Counted from the stretch's first letter, positions 51,765 to 62,073 are shown. The stretch is 64,000 nt of DNA from Methylobacterium sp. Leaf99 (GCF_001422375.1 NZ_LMMU01000009.1:62181-126180); one strand, 5' to 3'. Numbers and translations: made by a program. Notes: generated by a model from the letters alone, not told the origin.

Positions 51765-52895
51765 TCAGGCCGCGCAGACGCGGATCACGCCCTCGCCGCG
51801 GCGGTGGCCGACCGTGGTGATCGCGACCTCGCGGGCCCGGCCCTCCGCCACGAGGCCGGCGGCCAGGGCGGCGCCGAAGGGGGCCGTCACCTCCAGGGTG
51901 TGGCCGATGATGTCGCCCAGAGCCGTCACGGGCACGCCGCCCGCGAGGCGGGCCAGGGCCGCGCCTTCCTCCGCCGTGATGCCGGTGACGCCCGTGGCGC
52001 CCGAGATCACTTGGTCGGGCGTCTCCGCCCCCGAGGCCCGCCACAGGGCTTCGACGCTCCGCGCCGTGGCGCCGGGCTCGCGCCGGGTGCGGTCGCTCCG
52101 GACCGGCATGAGCCGGGCGAGGGCTTTCGCGCCGCGGGCGCGGGCGTGGTCCGCCGATTCGAGGACGAGGAAGGCGGCGCCGCTGCCGAGGATGAACCCG
52201 GCCTCGGCCTCGGGCTCCCGCGAAAACACCGGCCGGAACGGTTTGGCGCGCAGGTATCCGCCCATCTCGTGGATCACCATCACGTCCGGGCGCTCGGCGC
52301 TGTAGGAGCCGCCCACCAGCATGCAGTCGACCTGACCCGAGGCGATGCGACCTTGCGCGATGCGCAGGGCGTCGGTGCCGGCGGCCTCCTCGCCCATGAA
52401 GGTGCGGGACGCCCCCGTGACCCCGTGGACGATGGCGATGTTGCCGGCGAGCAGGTTCGAGAGCTGGGCGAGGAACAGGGTCGGGCGCAGGTCGTTGAGC
52501 AGGCGCTCGTTGAGGTAGGCGCCGGCATCCTCCGCGCCGCGAAGCCCCGTGAGGATCGCCCCGTCCACCGCCGTGTCGCGCTCGCCGCCGCCGCAGGCGA
52601 CGACGAGGTGCATGGCGCCCTTCAGGGCCGCGTCGCCCTTCAGCCCGGCGGAGTCGAGGGCGAGGCCGGCGGCGTAGACCCCGAGCCGCTGCCACGGCTC
52701 CATCTGGCGCTGGTCGGATTTTTTGGGGATCTGCCCGTCGAGGGCCAGGGGCGCCACGGGATGCACCGTGTAGGGCGCGAAGCGCTCCGTGTCGGTCCGC
52801 GCCGGCGCGCCCGCCGCGAGGGCGTCGAGATGGGCCGCGATGCCCTCCCCCGCGCAGGAGACGAGGCCGAGGCCGGTGACGACGACGTCGTTCAT
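51765..52895 (-). CDS. 3-oxoacyl-ACP synthase homologue lacking the active site (FabF2XL-like)
   Basis: A 376-residue thiolase-fold protein. The nucleophile region aligns as TGASR (160-164) where active enzymes have TACSS, so the Cys is replaced (A162); the first His is lost too (GATGVTG for NAHGTST). Only the last GHTLE His remains. It is therefore probably a non-catalytic partner of the next-encoded ketosynthase, like a chain-length factor in type II polyketide synthases. Overlaps fabZ by 4 nt. Confidence 0.85.
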   Translation of the reverse strand: MNDVVVTGLGLVSCAGEGIAAHLDALAAGAPARTDTERFAPYTVHPVAPLALDGQIPKKSDQRQMEPWQRLGVYAAGLALDSAGLKGDAALKGAMHLVVACGGGERDTAVDGAILTGLRGAEDAGAYLNERLLNDLRPTLFLAQLSNLLAGNIAIVHGVTGASRTFMGEEAAGTDALRIAQGRIASGQVDCMLVGGSYSAERPDVMVIHEMGGYLRAKPFRPVFSREPEAEAGFILGSGAAFLVLESADHARARGAKALARLMPVRSDRTRREPGATARSVEALWRASGAETPDQVISGATGVTGITAEEGAALARLAGGVPVTALGDIIGHTLEVTAPFGAALAAGLVAEGRAREVAITTVGHRRGEGVIRVCAA

Positions 52896-53377
52896 GCTGG
52901 CTCCGGTTCCGTCGTGATCCCCGCGAGATCCAGGAGGCCGATCCGCCGCGCCCGTGCCCGCATGGGCCCGTCGAGGCCGTCGGGGAACGGCATGGTGCGG
53001 AAGCGCAGTTCGGCGTTGCAGAGCGGCTTGCCGTCGTGGCGGATGGCCGCCTTGGTCACGGCGTAGCCCGAGCCGTCATGCTCGAGGGTCGCCTCGACCG
53101 CGAGCTCGGCGCCGGGGCCGACGAAGGACCGGAACCGCGCCTTGTCCACCCCCATGAGGAACGGCATCTGCCGGAAGCCGAGATGGGCCAGGATGAGGTA
53201 GCCCGAGGCCTGGGCCATGGTCTCGGTGAGCAGCACGCCCGGCACCAGGGGATGGCCGGGAAAGTGCCCCTCGAAGACCGGGCTCTCCATCGGCACGCGG
53301 GCCACGGCCTCGATCCGGCCGGCGGCCCGGTCCAGGACCGTCACCGCGTCGATCATCTCGAAATATTCGAGCCGCAT
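52892..53377 (-). CDS. 3-hydroxyacyl-ACP dehydratase (FabZXL-like)
   Basis: A 161-residue hot-dog-fold dehydratase: PVFEGHFPGHPLVPGVLLTE carries the catalytic His, followed by MAQASGYLILAHLGF and KARFRSFVGPGAEL. It removes water from 3-hydroxyacyl-AcpXL in each elongation cycle. It begins 19 nt after acpXL and is coupled to the ketosynthase-like gene by a 4-nt overlap. Confidence 0.9.
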   Translation of the reverse strand: MRLEYFEMIDAVTVLDRAAGRIEAVARVPMESPVFEGHFPGHPLVPGVLLTETMAQASGYLILAHLGFRQMPFLMGVDKARFRSFVGPGAELAVEATLEHDGSGYAVTKAAIRHDGKPLCNAELRFRTMPFPDGLDGPMRARARRIGLLDLAGITTEPEPA

Positions 53378-53396
53378 GGCTGGGGTTCCGGCGGCT

Positions 53397-53702
53397 TTAA
53401 GAGGCTTTGGCGGCCTTCTCGGCGACGAGGGCGTCGATGCGGGCGCAGAGGTTCTTGAGGACGAAGTACTCCTCGGCCGGGACCTTGCCCTCGTTGACCT
53501 CCTGGGTCCAGCGCTCCAGGGGCAGCTTGATCCCGAAGGCCTTGTCCACCGCGAAGGCGATGTCGAGGAAGGCGAGGGAATCGATGCCGAGATCGTCGAT
53601 GGCGTGGCTTTCCGGCGTGATGGTGTCGCGCGGAATGTCGGCGGTGTCGGCGATGATCTCGGCGACGCGGTCGAAGGTGGCGGTCTGGGTCAGGTCGGAC
53701 AT
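53397..53702 (-). CDS. acpXL: Acyl carrier protein AcpXL
   Basis: A 101-residue acyl carrier protein with the phosphopantetheine Ser at 42 ([17 protein letters not shown]). The remainder ([45 protein letters not shown]) matches AcpXL, the dedicated carrier for the very-long-chain hydroxy fatty acid of rhizobial lipid A. First gene of the minus-strand operon; the 229 bp upstream, before the Abi gene, hold its promoter but no other gene. Confidence 0.92.
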   Translation of the reverse strand: MSDLTQTATFDRVAEIIADTADIPRDTITPESHAIDDLGIDSLAFLDIAFAVDKAFGIKLPLERWTQEVNEGKVPAEEYFVLKNLCARIDALVAEKAAKAS

Positions 53703-53931
53703 GCGTTCTCGCCGTGTTTGCTGGATATCCCGCCACCCCGGCCCGCGCCGGCGATGGCCGGACCTTGAGGCCGGCCCACGATGCCCGGCGCCCCCCGGTC
53801 GCGCAGCATGTCCCGCCGGACGACGCCGCGCGCCGTCCTCGAAAGATGAAGGCGGTCCCTTACACGAGGGGGGTAGGCCGGGCAACCGTGCGGGTTTTTC
53901 GGTGGTGTCTCAGTCAGGATTTGGTTCGCCT

Positions 53932-54600
53932 TCAGGGGCGGGATTTCCACGTCTCCATGAAAGTGCAGGACGCTTCAGCATAAGCATGAGTGCCCGGACA
54001 CATCGCAGCTACTGCGCGCTGGAGGTCACGGTGTCGTTGCTCCAACGGCAGATGAAAAATTGGTTCGTGATGGGCAATACGATTCCGCAAAGAAAGGAGT
54101 TCGTCTGAGATGGTCCAGGCGGATCGCGCATCGAGAGCGTTGTCATGCGGAAAGATGCGCGTGAGATTGTGTCTCCAAGCATAGGGGATGTCGTAGCTTT
54201 TCGAGAGTTGTGACACCCAGAACCCTGCAGACAAATCCGCCACGATCGCGGGTAGCGGGGCGGGCTTTATGTCGCGAGATTTCTCTTGACGATCAAGCGC
54301 ATCTAGCAGTCGCACCTGATCCATCCGCGTTAACTGCCTGCGCGCCCTTTTCTCGTCATATGGCCAATTGCTGTTATACTTCCAGCACAGAAACTCGTTC
54401 AGGCGGTTTCGAAAGCAAATCTCCCATGCCTGCAAATAAGTGTAAAGCGACTGCGAAAGCCTTGCGTTCCAATGATAAATTTCTATCGCCCTTAAGTCAT
54501 CGCCTTTGGCTTCAGCGCTATACCTAGCGAACCTGGCAGGACTTAGGGATGCCTTAAAAGACTGCTTAAGCAGCGGGGTTTTGGAGAAAACCTCTTGCAT
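53932..54600 (-). CDS. Abi-family (AbiF/AbiD-like) HEPN protein
   Basis: A 222-residue protein of the Abi-like family: KQSFKASLSPARFARYS, NARLSQSLYTYLQAWEICFR, FRNRLNEFL, WVSQLSKSYDIPYAW and the HEPN RNase motif SLRNRIAHHEPIFH (R-x4-H). Such proteins give abortive infection against phages and act as RNA-cutting toxins. ATG 54600 is used; a GTG at 54666 would run into the structured leader. The gene and its surroundings are clearly AT-richer than the rest of the window, a sign of transfer. Confidence 0.85.
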   Translation of the reverse strand: MQEVFSKTPLLKQSFKASLSPARFARYSAEAKGDDLRAIEIYHWNARLSQSLYTYLQAWEICFRNRLNEFLCWKYNSNWPYDEKRARRQLTRMDQVRLLDALDRQEKSRDIKPAPLPAIVADLSAGFWVSQLSKSYDIPYAWRHNLTRIFPHDNALDARSAWTISDELLSLRNRIAHHEPIFHLPLEQRHRDLQRAVAAMCPGTHAYAEASCTFMETWKSRP

Positions 54601-54722
54601 GACCCTGGCTGCTGCCCTATGTTGGCCGAGTGAGCCTCGGGAAACGGTCACTGCGACTTGTCGCACACCCCCCTTGGACGGGATTAAGGCGAGGGCGGGC
54701 TCATCAGAGTCCGCCCTTTGCT
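54601..54722 (-). ncRNA. Candidate structured RNA upstream of the abi gene
   Basis: Read on the minus strand, three hairpins precede the abi ATG: GGGCGGACTC/GAGCCCGCCC with loop TGAT (54716-54693, one mismatch), TGCGA/TCGCA with loop CAAG (54665-54652) and CCGAG/CTCGG with a 5-nt loop (54640-54626). CCC and GGGGGG runs between the first two could add a pseudoknot. Structured RNAs are known upstream of abiF-type genes; that this is one is inference. An AT-rich promoter-like stretch (GTTTATAAGTGCATAAAG) precedes it. Confidence 0.55.
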
Positions 54723-54782
54723 TTATGCACTTATAAACTTTGAAATGAAAACTTCATTCCGGTAGAATCTCAAGACGAAGTT

Positions 54783-55097
54783 TTACGCGCGATGCGGGCA
54801 CGCCATTAAAGTCGCTCTTCTTAGTTCAGCTAACCTAATTGTCTCAGCCGGCGCTTGGTCTGGCTGTTGCTCGTAGAAGAACTGCCGTTTAAAATATAGT
54901 CTTGTTAAAATATAGTCGTGGCTGACCCCAAGAACTCTTGCAATCTCCCGAAGAACATTTTTACGAGGCCTCGAGTCGTTTTCTTCCCAGTTCCAAACCG
55001 CCGTCGGTGATACGCCCACAGCCTTTGCCAAGTCGGTTTTAGACAGGTCGAGTTCTTCTCTTTTTAGCTTAATTCCCGCGGCCATTTTTGCGGCCAT
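54783..55097 (-). CDS. XRE-family transcriptional regulator
   Basis: A 104-residue helix-turn-helix protein: RSELD-like KREELDLSKTDLAKAVGVSP, TAVWNWEENDSRPRKNVLRE, IARVLGVSHDYIL. The C-terminal segment is low in GC and basic. ATG 55097 has GGAG six bases upstream; the open frame continues 9 codons upstream. It is on the same strand as and upstream of the Abi gene and its leader RNA, so it may regulate them. Codon use is AT-rich, unlike core genes. Confidence 0.85.
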   Translation of the reverse strand: MAAKMAAGIKLKREELDLSKTDLAKAVGVSPTAVWNWEENDSRPRKNVLREIARVLGVSHDYILTRLYFKRQFFYEQQPDQAPAETIRLAELRRATLMACPHRA

Positions 55098-55148
55098 AAC
55101 GATCTCCATAAGTCGATGAAACATACAGGGAGGTTGGCCGAAGGCCCG

Positions 55149-55560
55149 TCAAGCGAGAACTACAAAAACTTTGGCTTGGGTGCGTGATGTGTACGGGCCA
55201 CGTTTCCCTGGTCTGGGCGCGGAGGCTTCAACGCGGCTTGCCCCGTCTTTCTTGCCCCGGAGCCGATCCAAGATGCCGGCGGCCATTGCCGGGCTCACCT
55301 GGTGCCTCTTGTGCATTTCTACGAAGCTGTACCAGAACGTGTCGAGAGCGACCATGTGGGCGTGGTTCTCGAACGTCTTCGAAAAGGCGTTTGAAAGGCG
55401 GATGGGCCGCTTTCATCCGCATCCGTATCGTGAGGTTCTGACGCTCCACGTCAAAGTCGAGCTGAGACACTACCGCTTTTTCCGGAGGTGCCCCGATCGT
55501 GAGCGCGAGGTCATTCCGCACGCGCTCACGGAAGCCTACATGGATGATTTTCGGGCCTCG
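55149..55560 (-). pseudogene. Frameshifted hypothetical gene at the island edge
   Basis: Two overlapping minus-strand frames carry parts of one protein: the first has AVVSQLDFDVERQNLTIRMR and KAAHPPFKRLFEDV, the second ENHAHMVALDTFWYSFVEMH and QVSPAMAAGILDRLRGKK. They join as FEDVFENHAHM if two bases are restored near 55371-55382. No family is recognised. Its upstream end runs into the AI-2E transporter start (55604), and no sound start codon is visible. Remnant of an accessory gene. Confidence 0.5.
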
Positions 55561-55603
55561 GCCGTGCTGGCCGCCGCCGCCCCTCATCGAGGCTTCCGTA
55601 CCC

Positions 55604-56716
55604 ATGGCCCTGCCCCCCCGCGCCGCCGATCCGGCCGCGCCGCCCCCGCCCGGTGCCCTGACGCCGCGCGCCCAGGGCGTCGCCCGCATCCTCCTCGTGG
55701 CCGGGCTCGCCGCCCTCGGGCTCTGGGTGCTGCACCCGTTCCTGCCGGCTTTGGCCTGGGCGGTGATCCTCGCCATCGCCCTGGGTCCCCTCTACGCCCG
55801 GGCCGAACGGCGCTGGCCGCCGGGCCGGCACAACCTGCTGCTGCCGAGCCTGTTCACCCTCGCCGTCGCCCTGGTGTTCCTGCTGCCCCTGGTGGTGCTC
55901 GGCATCCAGGCGGCGCGGGAGGCCCACGACGTTGTCGCCCTGGCGCGCGCGGCCGAGGAAACCGGCCTGCCGGTGCCGGAGGTGTTTTCGCGGCTGCCGT
56001 TCGGCGGTGCGCAGGCGAGCGCGTGGTGGGCCGAGAACCTGAGCCACCCGAAGGCGGGCGTCGACCTCCTGCACCACCTCGACAATTCCACCGCCATCGG
56101 CCTGTCGCGCAGCCTCGGGGCGCAGATCGTCCGGCGCAGCGTGCTGTTCGGCTTCAGCCTCGTCGCCCTGTTCTTCCTGTTCCGGGACGGGAAGCTGGTA
56201 GCCGCCCAGGTGCTGACGGCGAGCGCCCGCCTGTTCGGCCCGCGCGGCGAGCGCGTCGCCCGCCAGATGGTGGCCTCGGTCCACGGCACCGTCGACGGCC
56301 TCGTCCTCGTCGGCCTCGGCGAGGGCGTGCTGCTCGGGATCGTCTACTACTTCGCCGGGGTGCCGCACCCGGTGCTCCTCGGTGCCTTGACCGCGGTGGC
56401 GGCCATGATCCCGTTCGGCGCGCCCCTGGTCTTCGGCGCCGCCGCCCTGGTGCTCCTCGCCGCGGGCTCCGTGGTTCCGGCGGCGGTCGTCGTCGCGGCG
56501 GGCTTCGTCGTGACGTTCGTGGCCGACCACTTCGTCCGCCCCGCCCTCATCGGCGGCACCACGCAGCTGCCCTTCCTCTGGGTGCTTTTGGGAATTCTGG
56601 GGGGCGTCGAGACGTTCGGGCTGCTCGGCCTGTTCCTCGGTCCCGCCGTGATGGCGGCGCTGATCCTGCTGTGGCGGGAGTTTACGGGCGGGGCGGGTGC
56701 GGCACCGGTGGCGTGA
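55604..56716 (+). CDS. AI-2E family transporter (UPF0118/YdiK type)
   Basis: A 370-residue membrane protein of the AI-2E family with about eight TM helices: GVARILLVAGLAALGLWVLH, LPALAWAVILAIALG, LLPSLFTLAVALVFLLPLVV, LFGFSLVALFFLFRDGK, GALTAVAAMIPFGAPLVFG and TQLPFLWVLLGILGGVETFG, GLLGLFLGPAVMAALILLW. Family members export small molecules or ions (e.g. the autoinducer-2 exporter, Na+/H+ antiporters). Start ATG 55604. First core gene to the right of the AT-rich island. Confidence 0.88.
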   Translation: MALPPRAADPAAPPPPGALTPRAQGVARILLVAGLAALGLWVLHPFLPALAWAVILAIALGPLYARAERRWPPGRHNLLLPSLFTLAVALVFLLPLVVLGIQAAREAHDVVALARAAEETGLPVPEVFSRLPFGGAQASAWWAENLSHPKAGVDLLHHLDNSTAIGLSRSLGAQIVRRSVLFGFSLVALFFLFRDGKLVAAQVLTASARLFGPRGERVARQMVASVHGTVDGLVLVGLGEGVLLGIVYYFAGVPHPVLLGALTAVAAMIPFGAPLVFGAAALVLLAAGSVVPAAVVVAAGFVVTFVADHFVRPALIGGTTQLPFLWVLLGILGGVETFGLLGLFLGPAVMAALILLWREFTGGAGAAPVA

Positions 56717-56906
56717 ACAGCCTTCCTGCGTCCCAGCCGGCCACGCAGGGGCCGCGAAGCAGACTTCCTGGTCGCGTTGCGGAGCCGGGCGTTCTCCTTC
56801 AAGGCGGCCGCAGGGCACCTGCACCGCGAGGAGGAGGTCGCCCGGTGGACGTCCGGCCCCATGATCGAAAAAGCTCTGCCACTGATGGTTCGGAGACCGA
56901 TGCATC

Positions 56907-57593
56907 GTGCCCACTCACGCCGATAGAGATGCCGTCATCGGTGTCGGGCTCGCCTTCGTCGCGGGCTTCGTCGACACCGCCGCCTTCATCACCCTGACCG
57001 GCCTCTTCACGGCCCACGTCACCGGCAACTTCGTCCTGATCGGTGCGGAGTTGATCTCGACCTCGACCGGCGTCCTCGCCAAGCTGCTTGCCCTTCCGGT
57101 GTTCATCCTGGCCGTGGCTGTCACGCGCCTGATCGCCCTGGCCCTGGAGCGGCGAGGCTCGCCGCCCCTGCGCCCTCTGCTGGCCCTCGAAGCCGCCGTC
57201 CTCATCGCCTTCGCGATGGCGGGCGCCGCCATGTCGCCCCTCGGCTCACCGGATGGCGCGAGGGCGATCGGCGTGGGCATGCTCGGGGTTGCCGCGATGG
57301 GTATCCAGAACGGCATCGGGCGTCTGGTGATCGGCCACTTGGCGGCGACGACCGTGATGACCGTGAACGTCACGCAGGCCGTGATCGACCTGACCGACCG
57401 TCTGTGCGGGGCGAAGCTCAGTGAGCAGGTCGGCACCCGCCTGCGGCGCACCCTGTCCGCCGTGCTGGCGTTCGCGACGGGCGCACTGGCCGGGGCATTC
57501 GGGGTTGCGGCCGTGTCGTTCTGGTGCGTGCTCGTGCCCGCCTTCATCCTCGTCGGATTGCTGTTCGTTCCCGACCGGAAATCGCATCCGTGA
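56907..57593 (+). CDS. DUF1275 (YoaK) membrane protein
   Basis: A 228-residue membrane protein with six predicted TM segments: GVGLAFVAGFVDTAAFITLTG and FTAHVTGNFVLIGAEL are the family signature, then LALEAAVLIAFAMAGAAM, GVAAMGIQNGIGRLVIGHL and a C-terminal SFWCVLVPAFILVGLLFV. GTG start 56907. Function unknown; DUF1275 proteins are widespread. The preceding 190 bp hold no gene. Ends in a hairpin at 57599-57627. Confidence 0.85.
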   Translation: MPTHADRDAVIGVGLAFVAGFVDTAAFITLTGLFTAHVTGNFVLIGAELISTSTGVLAKLLALPVFILAVAVTRLIALALERRGSPPLRPLLALEAAVLIAFAMAGAAMSPLGSPDGARAIGVGMLGVAAMGIQNGIGRLVIGHLAATTVMTVNVTQAVIDLTDRLCGAKLSEQVGTRLRRTLSAVLAFATGALAGAFGVAAVSFWCVLVPAFILVGLLFVPDRKSHP

Positions 57594-57598
57594 CCCGC

Positions 57599-57627
57599 CG
57601 CCCTGGGTCGGAGACGAACCCAGGGCG
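57599..57627. terminator. Bidirectional terminator after DUF1275
   Basis: CGCCCTGGGT/ACCCAGGGCG, a perfect 10-bp stem with a 9-nt loop, a few bases after the DUF1275 stop and 27 bp before the converging DUF1508 gene. No U-run. Confidence 0.55.
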
Positions 57628-57653
57628 AGGGTCCATCCCTCCGACCTTGGCCC

Positions 57654-57842
57654 CTAGACCTGGAACACCGGATCGTTGGCGGAAGCCTTGTTGAGCTTGA
57701 TGCCGTTTTCGCAATCGGACCTGGCGACGTAGCTCTCGCTGCTCTTCGAGATCTCTTCGCCGTTCTTGGCATAGTAGACCCAGTACCACTGGCCCCGGAC
57801 GTCCTTCTTCAGCTTGTAGCAGGGATAGGTTACGGCGCTCAT
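57654..57842 (-). CDS. DUF1508 (YegP-like) small protein
   Basis: A 62-residue DUF1508 protein: KDVRGQWYWVYYAKNGEEI, SKSSESYVARSDCENGIKL and NKASANDPVFQV make up the characteristic YegP fold. Other members carry tandem copies; this has one. ATG 57842 with GGAGAGAACG upstream is preferred; ATG 57854 is an alternative. Function unknown, often stress-related in other bacteria. It is flanked by two terminators and its upstream region (57843-57964) is AT-rich. Confidence 0.83.
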   Translation of the reverse strand: MSAVTYPCYKLKKDVRGQWYWVYYAKNGEEISKSSESYVARSDCENGIKLNKASANDPVFQV

Positions 57843-57964
57843 CGTTCTCTCCATGACCATAGGCTCCGCAGCCGTGCGGCGCCTCTCACTATCCAAACCT
57901 AAGATTGGATAGTGAGATATTTATTAACTTGAACGATGGTTTTCAAGGCATCCGAAACGGAAAA

Positions 57965-57988
57965 GGCCCCGCCCTTTCGGGCGGAGCC
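57965..57988 (-). terminator. Rho-independent terminator of acnA
   Basis: GGCCCCGCCC, loop TTTC, GGGCGGAGCC; read on the minus strand it is followed by TTTTCCGTTT, a U-rich tail 26 bp past the acnA stop. One stem mismatch. Confidence 0.8.
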
Positions 57989-58013
57989 TTTCGTCATCGC
58001 AGGGCCGCCGGTG

Positions 58014-60713
<2,700 letters not shown>

Positions 60714-60854
60714 GGCGTTATTGATCCTCGCGAGCGGTTGGTCGAACACGCGCAGGCATAACCTGCGCCACGAAATTCGTGCTCGGCTGGGTGCGCTGGT
60801 GAGCGCGCGCCGCTCCGGGGGTGCCCGGACAGGTTGTTGCGCGAAGGGCGATTT

Positions 60855-60965
60855 GGACGCCCTGAGACTCGCGCGGCGCAGCCTGGGCTCGGTATAGAAC
60901 ACTTCGAAACTGGCCGCTACGGGTGGGCCGTGACACGGCCGTGGGTCTGTCGCCGGCGGGAGGGG
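60855..60965 (-). repeat. Decayed duplicate of the DUF4258 promoter and start region
   Basis: Bases 60875-60960 match 61437-61522 at about 85% over the first 48 bases and less beyond (GGCGCAGCCTG, TATAGAACAC and CTGGCCGCTAC are shared). The similarity runs past the DUF4258 start, where copy 1 has AGG for ATG. So this is a relic of a second toxin-gene 5' end, now part of the acnA upstream region. Confidence 0.7.
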
Positions 60966-61163
60966 CTATGCTGCGACGAGGTGCGCGAAATCCGCGCCTT
61001 CGGCCACGTGTTCGGAGGCATCGAGGATTTCGATCCCGACGACCCGTCCGGCCGCATCGAAATCGAGCATGATGCCCGGGCGCACCTCCTCGCTCCCGAC
61101 GATCGTGGCGTCGGCGAGCTGCACGTAGAGTGCGTCCGCCTCACGGTCATACCAGGATTTCAT
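60966..61163 (-). CDS. DUF2283 protein (probable antitoxin)
   Basis: A 65-residue DUF2283 protein: MKSWYDREADALYVQLADAT, VRPGIMLDFDAAGRVVGIEI and ASEHVAEGADFAHLVAA. This family regularly follows DUF4258 genes and is thought to be the antitoxin of the pair. It overlaps DUF4258 by 17 bp, so the two are co-translated. Full length. Confidence 0.83.
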   Translation of the reverse strand: MKSWYDREADALYVQLADATIVGSEEVRPGIMLDFDAAGRVVGIEILDASEHVAEGADFAHLVAA

Positions 61164-61425
61164 GCGTGCCGGGTCTCCGCCCACGATCGAGGAAGGCTGT
61201 GATCCCGTGAAAGGTCGCGGCCGAGCGTACCACATAAACCACGCGAAGCACGCGGCCGTCCCGTTCCGGCAGGGCGCGGAAGGCCCGCCTTCGATCCGGA
61301 TGCCGGGGATCGGGCTCCACGGCATCCGGGGCCAGGATCGTGCGCTCCACCCAGGCCTGGTCGAGAGAACGCAGCGCGATCTGGTCCCGCGCGTGTTGCG
61401 TGTAGGTGAAGATCGGGACCAGCAT
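61147..61425 (-). CDS. DUF4258 protein (probable RelE-like toxin)
   Basis: A 92-residue DUF4258 protein: MLVPIFTYTQHARDQIALRS, DAVEPDPRHPDRRRAFRALP and VLRVVYVVRSAATFHGITAF. The His near the start (QHARDQ) and the core strands fit a RelE/BECR-like fold, and the DUF2283 partner suggests a toxin-antitoxin module. ATG 61425 is used; the frame is open further upstream through the duplicated segment. Confidence 0.8.
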   Translation of the reverse strand: MLVPIFTYTQHARDQIALRSLDQAWVERTILAPDAVEPDPRHPDRRRAFRALPERDGRVLRVVYVVRSAATFHGITAFLDRGRRPGTHEILV

Positions 61426-61594
61426 GAGACCCGCCCGGCGCAGCCTGAACCCGGCATAGAACACGTCGAACCTGGCCGCTACCGGCGGCCCGACAGAGCG
61501 CCGCGTCTGTTGGCTGTGGGGGGCGCCCACCTGCCGGCTGCGTGGACGTCATGGGTGGAAGCGCGCTAGATTGGGCTCTGGACCGGAGATGCCG

Positions 61595-61831
61595 ATGATC
61601 GCCCTTCGCCTGCCGCATGAGATCGAGGATCGCCTCGCAGCCCTGGCACGGCGCACGGGCCGCAGCACGGACGACTACGCTCGGGACGCGATCCTCGATC
61701 ACCTGAAGGATATCGAGCAAGATATCGAGGATGTGGAATTGGCCGAAAGCCGGCTCGAAGCCATTCAGCGCGGAGAAGCTGGTACGATTCCGCTTTCCGA
61801 GGCGATGGCCCGGTATGGCCTGGCGGATTGA
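61595..61831 (+). CDS. Ribbon-helix-helix antitoxin (RelB/DUF6290 type)
   Basis: A 78-residue RHH protein: MIALRLPHEIEDRLAALARR, TGRSTDDYARDAILDHLKDI and a C-terminal GTIPLSEAMARYGLAD that typically wraps the RelE toxin. ATG 61595 has GGAG six bases upstream; ATG 61589 is an alternative. It overlaps the toxin frame by 17 bp, the usual arrangement. The adjacent toxin gene is frameshifted, so this antitoxin is now without a working partner. Confidence 0.87.
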   Translation: MIALRLPHEIEDRLAALARRTGRSTDDYARDAILDHLKDIEQDIEDVELAESRLEAIQRGEAGTIPLSEAMARYGLAD

Positions 61832-62073
61832 GTTCGACCGTTCGGCCGAACGGGAACTCGCCAAACTCGATCCCGCCTCGGCCGAACGGATCCTCAGGTT
61901 CCTACGCCACCGGATTTCGCCCCTCGACAATCCCCGGGTGATCGGCAGTGCCCTCACGGGCACCCGGCTCGGGCACCTCTGGCGGTATCGCGTGGGTGAT
62001 CGTCGGTATCGAGGACCACGCCTTGCGAATCCTCGTGGTGAACGTCGGAAATCGCCGCTCGGTCTATCGCTGA
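61815..62073 (+). pseudogene. RelE-family toxin inactivated by a frameshift
   Basis: The first 55 codons encode a normal RelE start (MAWRIEFDRSAERELAKLDP, RLGHLWRYRVGD). Beyond it the frame is lost; the other frame continues with IVGIEDHALRILVVNVGNRR and SVYR then TGA at 62071-62073. Comparison with the family (GDYRIVG) suggests loss of about 8 bases near 62000 between two GAT triplets. The C-terminal part holds RelE catalytic residues, so the product is expected to be inactive. Confidence 0.78.

Noticed and set aside
54605..54670. Possible tRNA gene in the abi leader
   Set aside because: Hairpins are present but there is no acceptor stem of 7 bp, no TTCRA loop in the right place and no CCA end.
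53890..55600. Prophage or integrated plasmid
   Set aside because: No integrase, structural, replication or attachment sequences were found; only a few accessory genes.
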